Position numbers and translations under genes: made by a program | Assembly: GCF_011806455.1 (NCBI RefSeq) | Contig: NZ_JAATOT010000003.1 | Span: 62,001-126,000 of the forward strand | Length of the DNA stretch: 64,000 nucleotides | From: Celeribacter sp. HF31 | GTDB taxonomy: Bacteria > Pseudomonadota > Alphaproteobacteria > Rhodobacterales > Rhodobacteraceae | Reading direction: 5' to 3' | Part shown: positions 39,590 through 47,418 of the stretch, in pieces | How positions within the stretch are numbered: the first letter of the stretch is position 1 | Layout of the letters: each line of letters starts with the position of its first letter | The notes under the pieces: generated by a model | Told to the model about the DNA's origin: nothing | Database searches by the model: none | The model's input: the letters and a program-made list of their open reading frames with translations, nothing else

Positions 39590-39667
39590 AAAAGGCCCTC
39601 GTGGTCGATTTCGACATCCCTGTCGAGCACTGGGTGGGCCTATAGATCGTAGGCCTGCCTTTTTTAT
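39590..39667 (+). ncRNA. Candidate short structured RNA/leader ending in an intrinsic terminator
   Basis: Downstream of the operator-promoter come two stem-loops. The first is TCGACA-TCCC-TGTCGA (39611-39626). The second is an 11-bp stem with three wobble pairs (39632-39642 with 39650-39660), followed by a run of T. A 14-codon GTG-start frame (39601-39645) reads VVDFDIPVEHWVGL-type sequence and stops in the terminator loop, but has no ribosome site. It could be a free small RNA or an attenuated leader of the TetR gene. No known family recognised. Confidence 0.45.
39632..39665 (+). terminator. Intrinsic terminator upstream of the TetR gene
   Basis: An 11-bp stem (three G-U wobbles) with a 7-base loop TAGATCG is followed by six T. 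It lies 68 bases before the TetR ATG, in the same direction. Confidence 0.6.
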
Positions 39668-39732
39668 GGCCTTTTCATGGGTTAAGATCGCGGTGAACAT
39701 ATTTAAAAATCGCGCCACAGAAAGAGCTGATC

Positions 39733-40356
39733 ATGCCACACAGCAGCCTCATCATCAAAAAAGGGCGCAAATTCGATCAGGTCATTGAAGGGGCGCGCAC
39801 CGTGTTTCTACGCGATGGCTATGAGGGCGCCTCGGTCGATGATATCGCGCGTGAGGCCGGCGTGTCGAAAGCAACGCTCTATAGCTATTTCCCCGACAAA
39901 CGGGTGCTGTTCCTGGAAATCGCAGCGCTGGAAACCCGCAGACAAGCCGACGCGCATGAAGAGCGGCTGGACGTCACCGATCCGCCAGAGGTTATTCTCC
40001 CTGCGGCCGGGCGCAAAATTCTCGATTTCGTTTTGTCGGATTTCGGCATCGCCGTATTTCGCATCGCCGTCGCCGAAAGTGCGCGGTTCCCAGAGATCGG
40101 GCAGAAATTCTATGACAGCGGGCCGGGATTGTTGAAGGAAAGGTTGTCGCAATATCTTGCCAGTTGGTGCGCCCAAGGGGTTCTGACCATTGACGATCCC
40201 GAGCTGGCCGCCGAACAATTCGCAGAACTGTGCAAGGTGCACCTGCTGCCCGCTCATCTGTTTCAAGGGCGCCTTACTGTGGATGAGGCGGAGAGGGACA
40301 GGATCATCGACAGCGCTGTTGCCCTATTTCTGGCCCGATATGGAACCCGAGCATGA
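39733..40356 (+). CDS. TetR/AcrR-family transcriptional regulator
   Basis: A 207-residue repressor. The helix-turn-helix spans residues 13-58 (GARTVFLRDGYEGASVDDIAREAGVSKATLYSYFPDKRVLF), followed by a C-terminal TetR_C-type ligand-binding domain (AGRKILDFVLSDFGIAVFRIAVAESARFPEIGQKFYDSGP). That C-terminal region resembles AcrR-like regulators of RND efflux pumps. No pump is adjacent. The dyad at 39564-39585 is the likely operator. It overlaps the downstream I78 inhibitor gene (ATGA). Confidence 0.92.
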   Translation: MPHSSLIIKKGRKFDQVIEGARTVFLRDGYEGASVDDIAREAGVSKATLYSYFPDKRVLFLEIAALETRRQADAHEERLDVTDPPEVILPAAGRKILDFVLSDFGIAVFRIAVAESARFPEIGQKFYDSGPGLLKERLSQYLASWCAQGVLTIDDPELAAEQFAELCKVHLLPAHLFQGRLTVDEAERDRIIDSAVALFLARYGTRA

Positions 40357-40655
40357 TCAAGACTCCTCTGCGACTTCTCGCTCTCTCCCTTTGCACCCTT
40401 ACGGCTTGCAACGAGGAGGCACCTGCCGCCGGCGAACGTGACCCCGCCCTGCCGAAACCCAGCGACCTGAGCTGCGCCATAGATATGGTCACACCCTTGA
40501 TCGGGGAAATGCCCACGGCGCTTGAGGCCATCGACATCCCCGACCCCGTCCGAGTGATCCGCCCCGGCATGGCCATCACCGAAGATTATCGGCCGGACAG
40601 AACCAACATCGACATCGGACGCGACGGGCGCATCGCCCGCGTCTGGTGCGGCTGA
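40353..40655 (+). CDS. I78-family peptidase inhibitor, lipoprotein
   Basis: A 100-residue protein with a short lipoprotein signal (LSLCTLTAC, cysteine at about residue 19). The conserved C-terminal inhibitor segment VRVIRPGMAITEDYRPDRTNIDIGRDGRIARVWCG matches the I78 (Aspergillus elastase inhibitor) family. The two remaining cysteines (LSCAID and VWCG) may form a disulfide. It would act in the periplasm against serine proteases. The ATG overlaps the TetR gene stop, so the inhibitor appears under TetR control. Confidence 0.87.
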   Translation: MIKTPLRLLALSLCTLTACNEEAPAAGERDPALPKPSDLSCAIDMVTPLIGEMPTALEAIDIPDPVRVIRPGMAITEDYRPDRTNIDIGRDGRIARVWCG

Positions 40656-40680
40656 GGCCACACTGACATTCAGACAAAGG

Positions 40681-40800
40681 AAAAGCCGAGACAGTCGTCT
40701 GCCTCGGCCTTACAAGTTGGTTTAGAGCGAGATCCCCGGCGTCGCGAACTGGGTGGGGGCTGTTAAACCGCGACACCGGGGCAAAGCGTTCTCGCTCTGA
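40681..40800 (-). ncRNA. Candidate trans-acting small RNA with C-rich loop
   Basis: Read on the minus strand, a long stem-loop (40798-40724) is followed by a second hairpin (40709-40685) and UUUU. The first has a 9-bp basal stem AGAGCGAGA/TCTCGCTCT and a bulge. A 13-bp stem with one U-G pair follows, then an apical loop with CCCCCACCC closed by AAC/GUU. The second is a 10-bp stem GCCGAGGCAG/CTGTCTCGGC with one G-U pair and loop ACGA. On the plus strand both wobbles become A/C mismatches and no T run follows, so the minus strand is the likely RNA. A C-rich loop plus terminator is the layout of many alphaproteobacterial sRNAs. No clear promoter seen. Confidence 0.55.
40683..40710 (-). terminator. 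Intrinsic terminator of the candidate small RNA
   Basis: A 10-bp stem with one G-U pair and loop ACGA, followed by TTTTCC, on the minus strand. It could also weakly end the I78 inhibitor transcript on the plus strand, but the T run is missing there. Confidence 0.65.
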
Positions 40801-40942
40801 CAACTGTTTTGCCTGTCGATCCGGGCCAAATGAGGAACCAAAAAAGAAAAATCATGGACCATTTTGTGCCCGGAATAAGGCAGTTTTCACGATGTGGTGG
40901 AGTTTTCTTGATTTACCGCACGATTGGTCCCACTCTTAAGGT

Positions 40943-41299
40943 ATGACCATACAAACGCCGACGCCCTTTCCGGGCCAACCGCAGAGCCCGCAAGCCCCTG
41001 ACAAGGTCGTTTTCGATCGCCATGAGCTTGGCGCAATCATGGGACTTTATGGACGGATGGTCGCCGCAGGCGAGTGGCGCGATTACGGCATGTCCTTTCT
41101 CAAAGAGGTCGCCGTTTTCGCCGTGTTTCGCCGCACCGCCGAGCATCCTTTGTATCGCATCGAAAAGCGTCCCAAGCTGCGCGGCAAACAGGGGATGTAT
41201 GCCGTGATTGGCATGGATGGGCAGATCCTCAAGCGCGGCGCGGACTTGCGCACGGTGCTGCGAGTGTTTGATCGCAAGCTGATCCGTGCGGTCGAATAA
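40943..41299 (+). CDS. DUF2794 family protein
   Basis: A 118-residue protein of the DUF2794 family, conserved in alphaproteobacteria and of unknown function. A Pro/Gln-rich N-terminus precedes the conserved block VVFDRHELGAIMGLYGRMVAAGEWRDYGMSFLKEVAVFAVFRRTAEHPLYRIEKRPKL and the tail GADLRTVLRVFDRKL. No membrane segment. It converges directly (no gap) on the NlpC/P60 gene, whose stop is the next base. Confidence 0.88.
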   Translation: MTIQTPTPFPGQPQSPQAPDKVVFDRHELGAIMGLYGRMVAAGEWRDYGMSFLKEVAVFAVFRRTAEHPLYRIEKRPKLRGKQGMYAVIGMDGQILKRGADLRTVLRVFDRKLIRAVE

Positions 41300-42127
41300 T
41301 CACAGCCTGCGATGGGCGATGACCGGCCCGTCGCCCTGCGCCTCGATCCTGGCAATCGCGCGCGCGATCGGCTCATAGGCCACCGCCATGTGATGCGCAT
41401 TGGCATGGAGCAGAACCTCGTCATCCACACACATCGCGACATGGCCTTTCCAGAACAACAAATCGCCACGCTGATATCCGCCTGAGGCCTCTGTACCGAG
41501 ACTTTGTTGCAGATCACTGTCGCCCGGACAGGCAATGCCACAGGCCAAAAGCCCCGCCTGAACCAACCCCGAACAATCAATCCCGAAGGCGGAATTGCCG
41601 CCCCAAAGGTAAGGCGTGCCAAAGAACAGCTGCGCGATGGTGACGGGATCGGTGAAAGGCCGTTCGATGGGACGGATGTGGGGTTTGGGGACGAAAGCTG
41701 TCTCCCCGTCATCGCCATAGGCCACTTCCATGAATTTGTGGCGCTCATCCACGACCCGAATGCGGGAACCGAAAGACAGGCTGGTGCGCTCTTCGGCTTT
41801 GAACGAGTCGGTCGGGTAGAGATGCGTGGCGCGCACCGAAATCAGATGCGTCGGCGTCTGATCCGGGCCGAGCTTGCTTTCTTCGACATAGCCAACATAG
41901 CCATCGCGCAGGGCGACGCCAAAGGCCCAGCCTTCGTGCCGGTCCAGCACATCGAAGGCCTCCCCCCAAAGCAATTGCCGGTCGCGTTTGCCGGCGGGGC
42001 TGGCACGTAGAGCCGCGATAGGGGTGGAAATCGTCGCACGTTCGGGCGTCACGACGGTCTGCCCGGAATGGGCAAACCCGTCCAGAGCCACACGCGCGTT
42101 GGCGGGGGTCAGGCGACGATCGCTCAC
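41300..42127 (-). CDS. NlpC/P60 family C40 cysteine peptidase with SH3 domains, GTG start
   Basis: A 275-residue peptidase. Bacterial SH3-type domains fill the first half (ALRASPAGKRDRQLLWGEAFDVL, then LYPTDSFKAEERTSLSFGSRIRVVDE). The NlpC/P60 domain has the catalytic cysteine in FGIDCSGLVQAGLLACG and the histidine in WKGHVAMCVDDEVLLHANAHH. No signal peptide is seen, so it probably cleaves gamma-D-Glu-diamino-acid peptides recycled in the cytoplasm (dipeptidyl-peptidase VI-like). The GTG at 42127 overlaps the stop of the aminopeptidase gene (GTGA). Confidence 0.88.
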   Translation of the reverse strand: MSDRRLTPANARVALDGFAHSGQTVVTPERATISTPIAALRASPAGKRDRQLLWGEAFDVLDRHEGWAFGVALRDGYVGYVEESKLGPDQTPTHLISVRATHLYPTDSFKAEERTSLSFGSRIRVVDERHKFMEVAYGDDGETAFVPKPHIRPIERPFTDPVTIAQLFFGTPYLWGGNSAFGIDCSGLVQAGLLACGIACPGDSDLQQSLGTEASGGYQRGDLLFWKGHVAMCVDDEVLLHANAHHMAVAYEPIARAIARIEAQGDGPVIAHRRL

Positions 42128-43506
42128 AGCTTCAACAGCTCCGGCAGCGCCGCAAGGATGGCCCGCGCGCCTTGCCCCACACCGCCTTTCGGACGCGCCG
42201 GTTTGGCCGAGGGGTTCCAACCGTAAATGTCGAAATGCATGTAGCGCGGGGTCTCCGTCACAAAACGGCGCAGGAACAAGGCGGCGGTAATAGCCCCCGC
42301 CATACCGCCCGAGGGCGCGTTGTCGAGATCGGCAATCCCCGGCTCAATCATCGGCTCGTAGGGCTCCCAATAGGGCAGTTGCCAGACCGGATCGGCCACC
42401 GTCATCGCAGCCTTTGACAACACGCTGGCGTCCGTATCATCGGTTGCAAAAAACGGCGGAATATCGGGGCCCAGCGCCACCCGCGCCGCCCCCGTCAGCG
42501 TCGCCATCGAGATCACCAGATCGCTCGGGCTTTCATCCGCCAGCGCCAGAGCATCGGCCAGCACCAGACGCCCTTCAGCATCGGTGTTGTTGACCTCGAC
42601 CGTCAGACCTTTGCGCGAGGTCAGGATGTCTTGCGGGCGGAAGGCGGAGCCATCGACGGCATTTTCCACGGCAGGGATCAGCACGCGCAATTGCAGCGGC
42701 AGCTCCAGCGCCATGATCATTTTCGCCAGCCCCAAAACCGTGGCCGCACCGCCCATGTCCTTTTTCATCAGCCCCATGGAGGCGCCCGGTTTCAGATTCA
42801 GCCCGCCGGTGTCGAAACACACGCCTTTGCCAACAAGCGTCAGCACCGGCCCAGACGTGCCCCAGCGCATGTCGATCAGCCGCGGCGCACGTGGAGAGGC
42901 GCGACCGACGGCGTGGATCATCGGAAAATTCTGCGTCAAAAGGTCTTCGCCCTTGGTGACGGAAATCTCCGCCGCATGGTCTTTCGCCAATGCGACAGCG
43001 GCGGCTTCCAACTCCGCAGGTCCCATGTCATTGGCGGGGGTGTTGATCAGATCACGGGTGAGTGCTTCGCCTGCGGCGATGGCCTCAAGCCGTGCGACAT
43101 CGGCCCCCTCGGGCGCAACAAGTTCGCCCTCAGGCACAGATTTCTTGGCATATTTATCAAAGATATAGCCCGAAAAGAGCCAGCCCAGAAGCTGTTCGTC
43201 CAGCGCCGCCCCTGTAAGGTCCGTTTCCAAGTGATAGACACCTTTGGGCAGCGATTTCCGCACGGCCCCCAAGGCGAATCGCCCGCGCGACCGATCCTGT
43301 TCGGCGCCAAGCCCCGCCACGGCACCCGCAATGCCCGATGCCCCCGGATAGGTGCAAACGCTTCCCGAAGAGGCCGTAAACCCCTGTGCCTTGATCCAAT
43401 CAGCCTGCGTGGCCTCAAGACCGGACAGCGTGTCGTCGAGTTGGTCTGGTGTGATCAGATAAAGCGGAAGGGTCGCGCTGCCGGGTGCGGCAAAGGAAAG
43501 TGGCAT
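42124..43506 (-). CDS. Leucyl aminopeptidase family (M17) protein
   Basis: A 460-residue two-metal exopeptidase. The catalytic domain has VGKGVCFDTGGLNLKPGASMGLMKKDMGGAA (metal-binding Lys/Asp) and the signature NNTDAEGRLVLADALALA. The N-terminal macro-like domain is short. It trims N-terminal residues from peptides. Translational coupling with an NlpC/P60 peptidase suggests joint breakdown of cell-wall peptides (inference). Confidence 0.93.
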   Translation of the reverse strand: MPLSFAAPGSATLPLYLITPDQLDDTLSGLEATQADWIKAQGFTASSGSVCTYPGASGIAGAVAGLGAEQDRSRGRFALGAVRKSLPKGVYHLETDLTGAALDEQLLGWLFSGYIFDKYAKKSVPEGELVAPEGADVARLEAIAAGEALTRDLINTPANDMGPAELEAAAVALAKDHAAEISVTKGEDLLTQNFPMIHAVGRASPRAPRLIDMRWGTSGPVLTLVGKGVCFDTGGLNLKPGASMGLMKKDMGGAATVLGLAKMIMALELPLQLRVLIPAVENAVDGSAFRPQDILTSRKGLTVEVNNTDAEGRLVLADALALADESPSDLVISMATLTGAARVALGPDIPPFFATDDTDASVLSKAAMTVADPVWQLPYWEPYEPMIEPGIADLDNAPSGGMAGAITAALFLRRFVTETPRYMHFDIYGWNPSAKPARPKGGVGQGARAILAALPELLKL

Positions 43507-43617
43507 CGAATAGGGCCTTTCTTGAGGATTGCCCCAAGATTAGCCCATCCGATGCCACCTGCAAGCTGGTTCACAGCACCTTTTGATGCGACATGAACCA
43601 ATTCTTTTTGATCGCTC

Positions 43618-43995
43618 CTAAAGCGAGGCGCCCTGGAGGTCCCAAACCGCCAGGAGGGAATTCTCCCCGATCCGCATCAGGCGCGCGACACAGGCCGCCA
43701 AGGCGGTGCTGTCCTCCGTCAGCGCCAGCGTTTTCACGTCCTCGGCCACCTGCGCAAAGGTGACCATGCCGATCTGTTCCGAAATGGCGATCATCGAGCG
43801 TGCAGCCCGCTGCATCTCCTCGAAATCGCCTTTCTTATAGCTGCTTTCGACCTTCGACAGCCGAACCGCCAGTTCCTCCATCGCGCGGGAGACAACCCCG
43901 TCCGCTCCGGAAGTCCCCAGTTGATCATAAAGCTGATCCAAACGATCCCGGTCGACTTTCACAGACCCATCAGGTCGCAACCTTGCCACCACCAT
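43618..43995 (-). CDS. Small protein resembling a degenerate Hpt domain
   Basis: A 125-residue all-alpha protein. The segment MQRAARSMIAISEQIGMVTFAQVAEDV (about residues 60-86) has the spacing of a histidine phosphotransfer helix (AHxLKGxxxxxG), but the histidine and lysine are replaced, so it cannot carry phosphate. No signal or membrane segment. ATG at 43995. The family is not firmly recognised. A role as a pseudo-Hpt or response-regulator partner is an inference from the helix pattern only. Confidence 0.7.
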   Translation of the reverse strand: MVVARLRPDGSVKVDRDRLDQLYDQLGTSGADGVVSRAMEELAVRLSKVESSYKKGDFEEMQRAARSMIAISEQIGMVTFAQVAEDVKTLALTEDSTALAACVARLMRIGENSLLAVWDLQGASL

Positions 43996-44160
43996 ATCAA
44001 TACCCCAATTTTAATGCGCCCCACGCGCTATGTGTTGACTTTGCCCGATCAGCCTCAAGAAAAGGTTTAATCGGAACAGGTTTTTCACTCGAATTCCTCG
44101 AAAACTCTCATTACATTCTCCGCGATTGTCCCTGACCTCCACAAAGTGAGTTACGCAGCG

Positions 44161-44808
44161 ATGAAATACGCAAAGCCTCTCCCGAACTACATGGTGCAAC
44201 GCTATCAAGGCTGGAAAGCAACGACGTTTTCCGAAAACAAGTCCTGGTATCGCCGTTTGGCCGATGAGGGACAGCGTCCCCGGGCCTTCATCATTTCCTG
44301 CTGCGACTCGCGAGTTCATGTGACATCCATTTTCGGCGCGGATCAGGGCGAATTCTTCATTCACCGCAACATCGCCAACCTCGTGCCGCCCTTCACGGAC
44401 GACGGCGACCACCACGGGACATCCGCGGCGGTGGAATATGCCGTCACCGCGCTGAAGGTTGCCCATATCGTCATTCTGGGTCACTCCAACTGTGGCGGTG
44501 TGCAGGGCTGTTACGACATGTGCTCAGGCAAGGCGCCGGAGCTGGAGGAAAAATCCTCCTTTGTCGGTCGCTGGATGGACATCCTGCGTCCAGGTTACGA
44601 ACGCGTCCTGCAAATTCCGGAAGATCAGCGCAAACGCGCCCTCGAGAAAGAATCCATCCTCGTTTCGCTCGAGAACCTGATGACCTTCCCCTTTGTCCGC
44701 GAGGCGGTCGAGAAGGGCGATCTCACCCTTCACGGGCTCTGGACGGATATTGGCGAGGGTGATTTGCATCAGTACGATCCCGAAACGAAGACGTTCTTGC
44801 CGGTCTAA
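44161..44808 (+). CDS. Beta-class carbonic anhydrase
   Basis: A 215-residue zinc enzyme interconverting CO2 and bicarbonate. Zinc ligands are C48 (in CCDSRV, with the D49-S50-R51 dyad) and H108/C111 (in LGHSNCGGV). No signal peptide is seen. The ATG at 44161 starts the conserved region (MKYAKPLPNYMVQRYQGWKA). A GTG at 44146 is in frame. A TTGACT box at 44035-44040 may be its -35. The gene is divergent from the Hpt-like gene. Confidence 0.92.
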   Translation: MKYAKPLPNYMVQRYQGWKATTFSENKSWYRRLADEGQRPRAFIISCCDSRVHVTSIFGADQGEFFIHRNIANLVPPFTDDGDHHGTSAAVEYAVTALKVAHIVILGHSNCGGVQGCYDMCSGKAPELEEKSSFVGRWMDILRPGYERVLQIPEDQRKRALEKESILVSLENLMTFPFVREAVEKGDLTLHGLWTDIGEGDLHQYDPETKTFLPV

Positions 44809-44822
44809 AATCCGGTGTGAAA

Positions 44823-45128
44823 TCAGGCCACCATGCGGAGGACGTTTTCAACGGCGTCCTCTGTCGACACGGCGTGCTCTTCGGTCAGAATGAGCGGCGT
44901 ATTGGCGACATCTTCCATGCGCGGCGCATTGATCATGGCGCCGGAGGTCACAGAGGCCGAGCGCAAGAACATCGGTTTGCTCACCTGCGTGATGATGTGA
45001 TGGCTACTGGGCCGAGCCGTTGCGACGGATTCGTCCAGTTCTTCCGGAAAGAACATCACGGCCCCGCTTTGATGCAGGTTCAGCGCGATGATGCGGCCTT
45101 GGCGGGCTTTTTCGAGATAATCGGTCAT
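44823..45128 (-). CDS. Small hypothetical protein
   Basis: A 101-residue soluble protein, not recognised. It opens MTDYLEKARQGRIIALNLHQ and is rich in short hydrophobic and acidic patches; the end (TEEHAVSTEDAVENVLRMVA) is probably helical. AAAGGACAAACC lies before the ATG at 45128. It follows the 74-residue gene on the same strand with a 37-base gap, and both share nearly the same ribosome site, so they are likely a two-gene operon. It converges on the carbonic anhydrase gene with a 14-base gap. Confidence 0.7.
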   Translation of the reverse strand: MTDYLEKARQGRIIALNLHQSGAVMFFPEELDESVATARPSSHHIITQVSKPMFLRSASVTSGAMINAPRMEDVANTPLILTEEHAVSTEDAVENVLRMVA

Positions 45129-45165
45129 GGGTTTGTCCTTTCAAATGTCGTGAGATCCGGTGCGT

Positions 45166-45390
45166 TCAGGCGGCTTTGGCGAGGTGCGACACACGCGCGC
45201 CGAGGTCTGGACGATAATCCGGTTCGGAGTGGTGTCCCCCCAGAAGAATGACGTTCGAGCGTCGTGCTTCGCGGGTCAGATTGTGGTTGGCCGGGCGGCC
45301 TGCGGCATCGGCGGCTGGCACGTCCCAGTTGAAAAGGAGCCCACCTTTGGCCTCGACAGGTTGGCCAGCGGTTCTCATCAGCTTGATCAT
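45166..45390 (-). CDS. Small hypothetical protein
   Basis: A 74-residue soluble protein, not recognised. It reads MIKLMRTAGQPVEAKGGLLF, then NWDVPAADAAGRPANHNL and a C-terminal segment with two histidines (LGGHHSEPDYRPDLG). The ATG at 45390 has AAAGGACGGAAAC directly upstream; the longer open frame to 45528 lacks such a site and is discarded. It is first in an apparent two-gene operon with the 101-residue unknown. Confidence 0.6.
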   Translation of the reverse strand: MIKLMRTAGQPVEAKGGLLFNWDVPAADAAGRPANHNLTREARRSNVILLGGHHSEPDYRPDLGARVSHLAKAA

Positions 45391-45765
45391 GTTTCCGTCC
45401 TTTCGTCGCGCATCGTTCCAAACCCCCGGAACCCTTGAGATCATGGGAACACGGGTGGTCGGTTGGCGGAAATGGTGCATGGAAACAATTTGAGACATTT
45501 GCGATTTTTCTCGCAGATGCACAAACAATAAGTCTTAAGAGTCAAAGAGATACCGCCCCGATAAGAGGCGGATTTCAAAAGTTAAAATTCTCAGCGTCGC
45601 TCAAGATCTGGTTAATTTGCCTTGAGACCCGTGGCGGCGATCTGACCCTCCTGCGGCAGCTTTGTGACAGGCTTAACATGGCCTTAAAATTTCCGAATCG
45701 CGGGGGCCCGGACGCGCTCCGGGCACTCGCATAAATTGTAGATCACACCTGACGGATGGCAGCGC
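45391..45765. other. Intergenic region with promoter, dyads and CtrA-type box
   Basis: No gene is supported here. On the minus strand a TTGACT box (45545-45540) could drive the two small genes, and a TGCGA/TCGCA hairpin sits in their leader (45500-45515). A TTAA-N7-TTAA box lies at 45673-45687. A strong GCCCGGA/TCCGGGC hairpin (45706-45724) lacks a T run. This gap also follows the end of the DUF4139 gene, for which no obvious terminator is seen. Confidence 0.5.
45673..45687. promoter_or_regulatory. Full CtrA-type box
   Basis: TTAA-CATGGCC-TTAA matches the established CtrA consensus TTAA-N7-TTAA exactly. It lies in the 375-base gap downstream of the DUF4139 gene and about 280 bases upstream of the two small genes. 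One exact match in AT-rich DNA may be chance. Confidence 0.35.
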
Positions 45766-47418
45766 TCATTGCAGCATCTTGCCCTCCGGCCAACGCAGAT
45801 TTTCGCTTAGGCTGATCTCCTGGCTGTCGCCCGCCTCAAGGTCGAAATGCCACGCCAGCACCCCGCGTTTGTCGTCCACACCCTCGACATCCGGCGAGGG
45901 AGACGCCGACCAATCCACTTTCAACTCGTCCTGTTCAGACACGGAGATGCGGTCCAGAACCTCGATCGGCCAGTTGCGCGCAGTCAGGTTCGCGACCTCG
46001 ATCCGCCATTCCGTTTCCGTCTCGTTGGATTTGGAAATCACGCCACGGTCGCCTTCGTTGCGGGTCAACAGCACACGCTCGACCGTGATGCCATCCACCG
46101 GTCCAAAGGCCAGCTCCGCCTCGGCGCCATCGACCATAGTATCGAGCCTCGCCTCCCCAAGGCTCACCCCGTCGCGGATCAACTGCACCGAACCAGGCAC
46201 CAACATCTCGCCGGTCTCATTGGCGAAGGACGCCATCAAATACCCCACCTCCTCATGCAGCGGCACGGCGCGCACGAAAATCTCCGGCGACAGATCGACG
46301 GTGGCCAGAGCAAATTCCACCGCATCCTCGCCCGAATAGAGCGTCGCAGGCGTCGGGTAGCTATAGGTCTGGCTCAGGCCGGACAGGGTGGTGTTCATCT
46401 TCTGCACCATCGCGGGCGCTTCCATCACCGGCTCTGCATAGCCCTCCTCCATCGCCGTATCCGCCATATTCCGCATCAGCGGCTCGACCGGCCGCGGGTC
46501 ATAGACACGGCGGATCAGCGGATAGACCTCACTCGGGAAACTGCGGCGGGTCGGATCGTCCGTGGCAAAGGTGAGCGCGACATCGGTCCATGGTTCGCCG
46601 GTGTCCTGCATGGCCACGACCGAACGCGTGAGCGAAAGGGAGGTGTCGTCCGTGTTCAGCCGCGCGGTATACCGCGGCTCCCAGGCGGCCTCATTGGACA
46701 TGTAGGTAAAGCTGATCTCGACATCGCCGGCCTGCTCCATGGTCACCGGCAGGGTGATGGAGATGCGGTTCTCGTCGGAGGGCACCAAAAGCTCGAGCGC
46801 CTTCGTGGCCTCCGCCAGCTCAGCCTCAAGGTCTTCCATGGCCTCTTCCGCGGCATTGGCCCGACGCTCCGCGTCCTGCTGCGCAAGGCGGGCGGCAAGG
46901 GATTCTTCGCGGATCATCCGTGCCGTGGCCGCGCTTTGCTCCGCATCGCTCCCGTCAGACAGCCGTGCGAGATAGGCGAGCGTGTCTTTGGCGGCCTCGG
47001 CCTCGAACCCGATTTGCGCAATCTCTGCGCGCCGGTCGTCGATCTCGTCCTCCAGTTCTTCGACACGTGCCAAGGCGGCTTTCTCCGCCTCCGAACGGAT
47101 GAGCAGCGCTTTGGAGATCTCCGCGATACCATAGGCCACGGGCCCAAGCGCACCGCCGTCGACACGAATTTGCATGCCCTGCACGACCTGCTCATAGGAA
47201 TGGCTCATGGGGATGTCAGCGAAGACGATCTCGTGCTGGCCTTCGGGCAGAGAGACGGTCGCCTCGCGCGTGATCATCGCGCCTGCGGGATAGAGCGTCG
47301 CCTCTGTCACAAGGCTGCGCGCCTCAAAGCGTTCCGCATAGGCGGGCAGCGTGATCAGGGCGCTTCCTGCGAGACAGGTGAGGGTCAGAATGGAGCGCGT
47401 GGTAAAGTTCGGGAACAT
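45766..47418 (-). CDS. Exported DUF4139 (mucoidy-inhibitor MuiA-like) protein
   Basis: A 550-residue exported protein with a signal peptide ending at about residue 28 (LPAYA). A DUF4140-type N-terminal domain (LVTEATLYPAGAMITREATVSLPEG) comes next, then a long coiled coil (about 100-215, rich in E, A, R). The DUF4139 beta domain follows (AGDVEISFTYMSNEAAWEPRYTARL and later segments). The family was linked to mucoidy in E. coli; its mechanism is unknown. AAGGAGGAAATC precedes the ATG. A neighbouring polysaccharide locus makes an envelope role plausible. Confidence 0.88.
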   Translation of the reverse strand: MFPNFTTRSILTLTCLAGSALITLPAYAERFEARSLVTEATLYPAGAMITREATVSLPEGQHEIVFADIPMSHSYEQVVQGMQIRVDGGALGPVAYGIAEISKALLIRSEAEKAALARVEELEDEIDDRRAEIAQIGFEAEAAKDTLAYLARLSDGSDAEQSAATARMIREESLAARLAQQDAERRANAAEEAMEDLEAELAEATKALELLVPSDENRISITLPVTMEQAGDVEISFTYMSNEAAWEPRYTARLNTDDTSLSLTRSVVAMQDTGEPWTDVALTFATDDPTRRSFPSEVYPLIRRVYDPRPVEPLMRNMADTAMEEGYAEPVMEAPAMVQKMNTTLSGLSQTYSYPTPATLYSGEDAVEFALATVDLSPEIFVRAVPLHEEVGYLMASFANETGEMLVPGSVQLIRDGVSLGEARLDTMVDGAEAELAFGPVDGITVERVLLTRNEGDRGVISKSNETETEWRIEVANLTARNWPIEVLDRISVSEQDELKVDWSASPSPDVEGVDDKRGVLAWHFDLEAGDSQEISLSENLRWPEGKMLQ

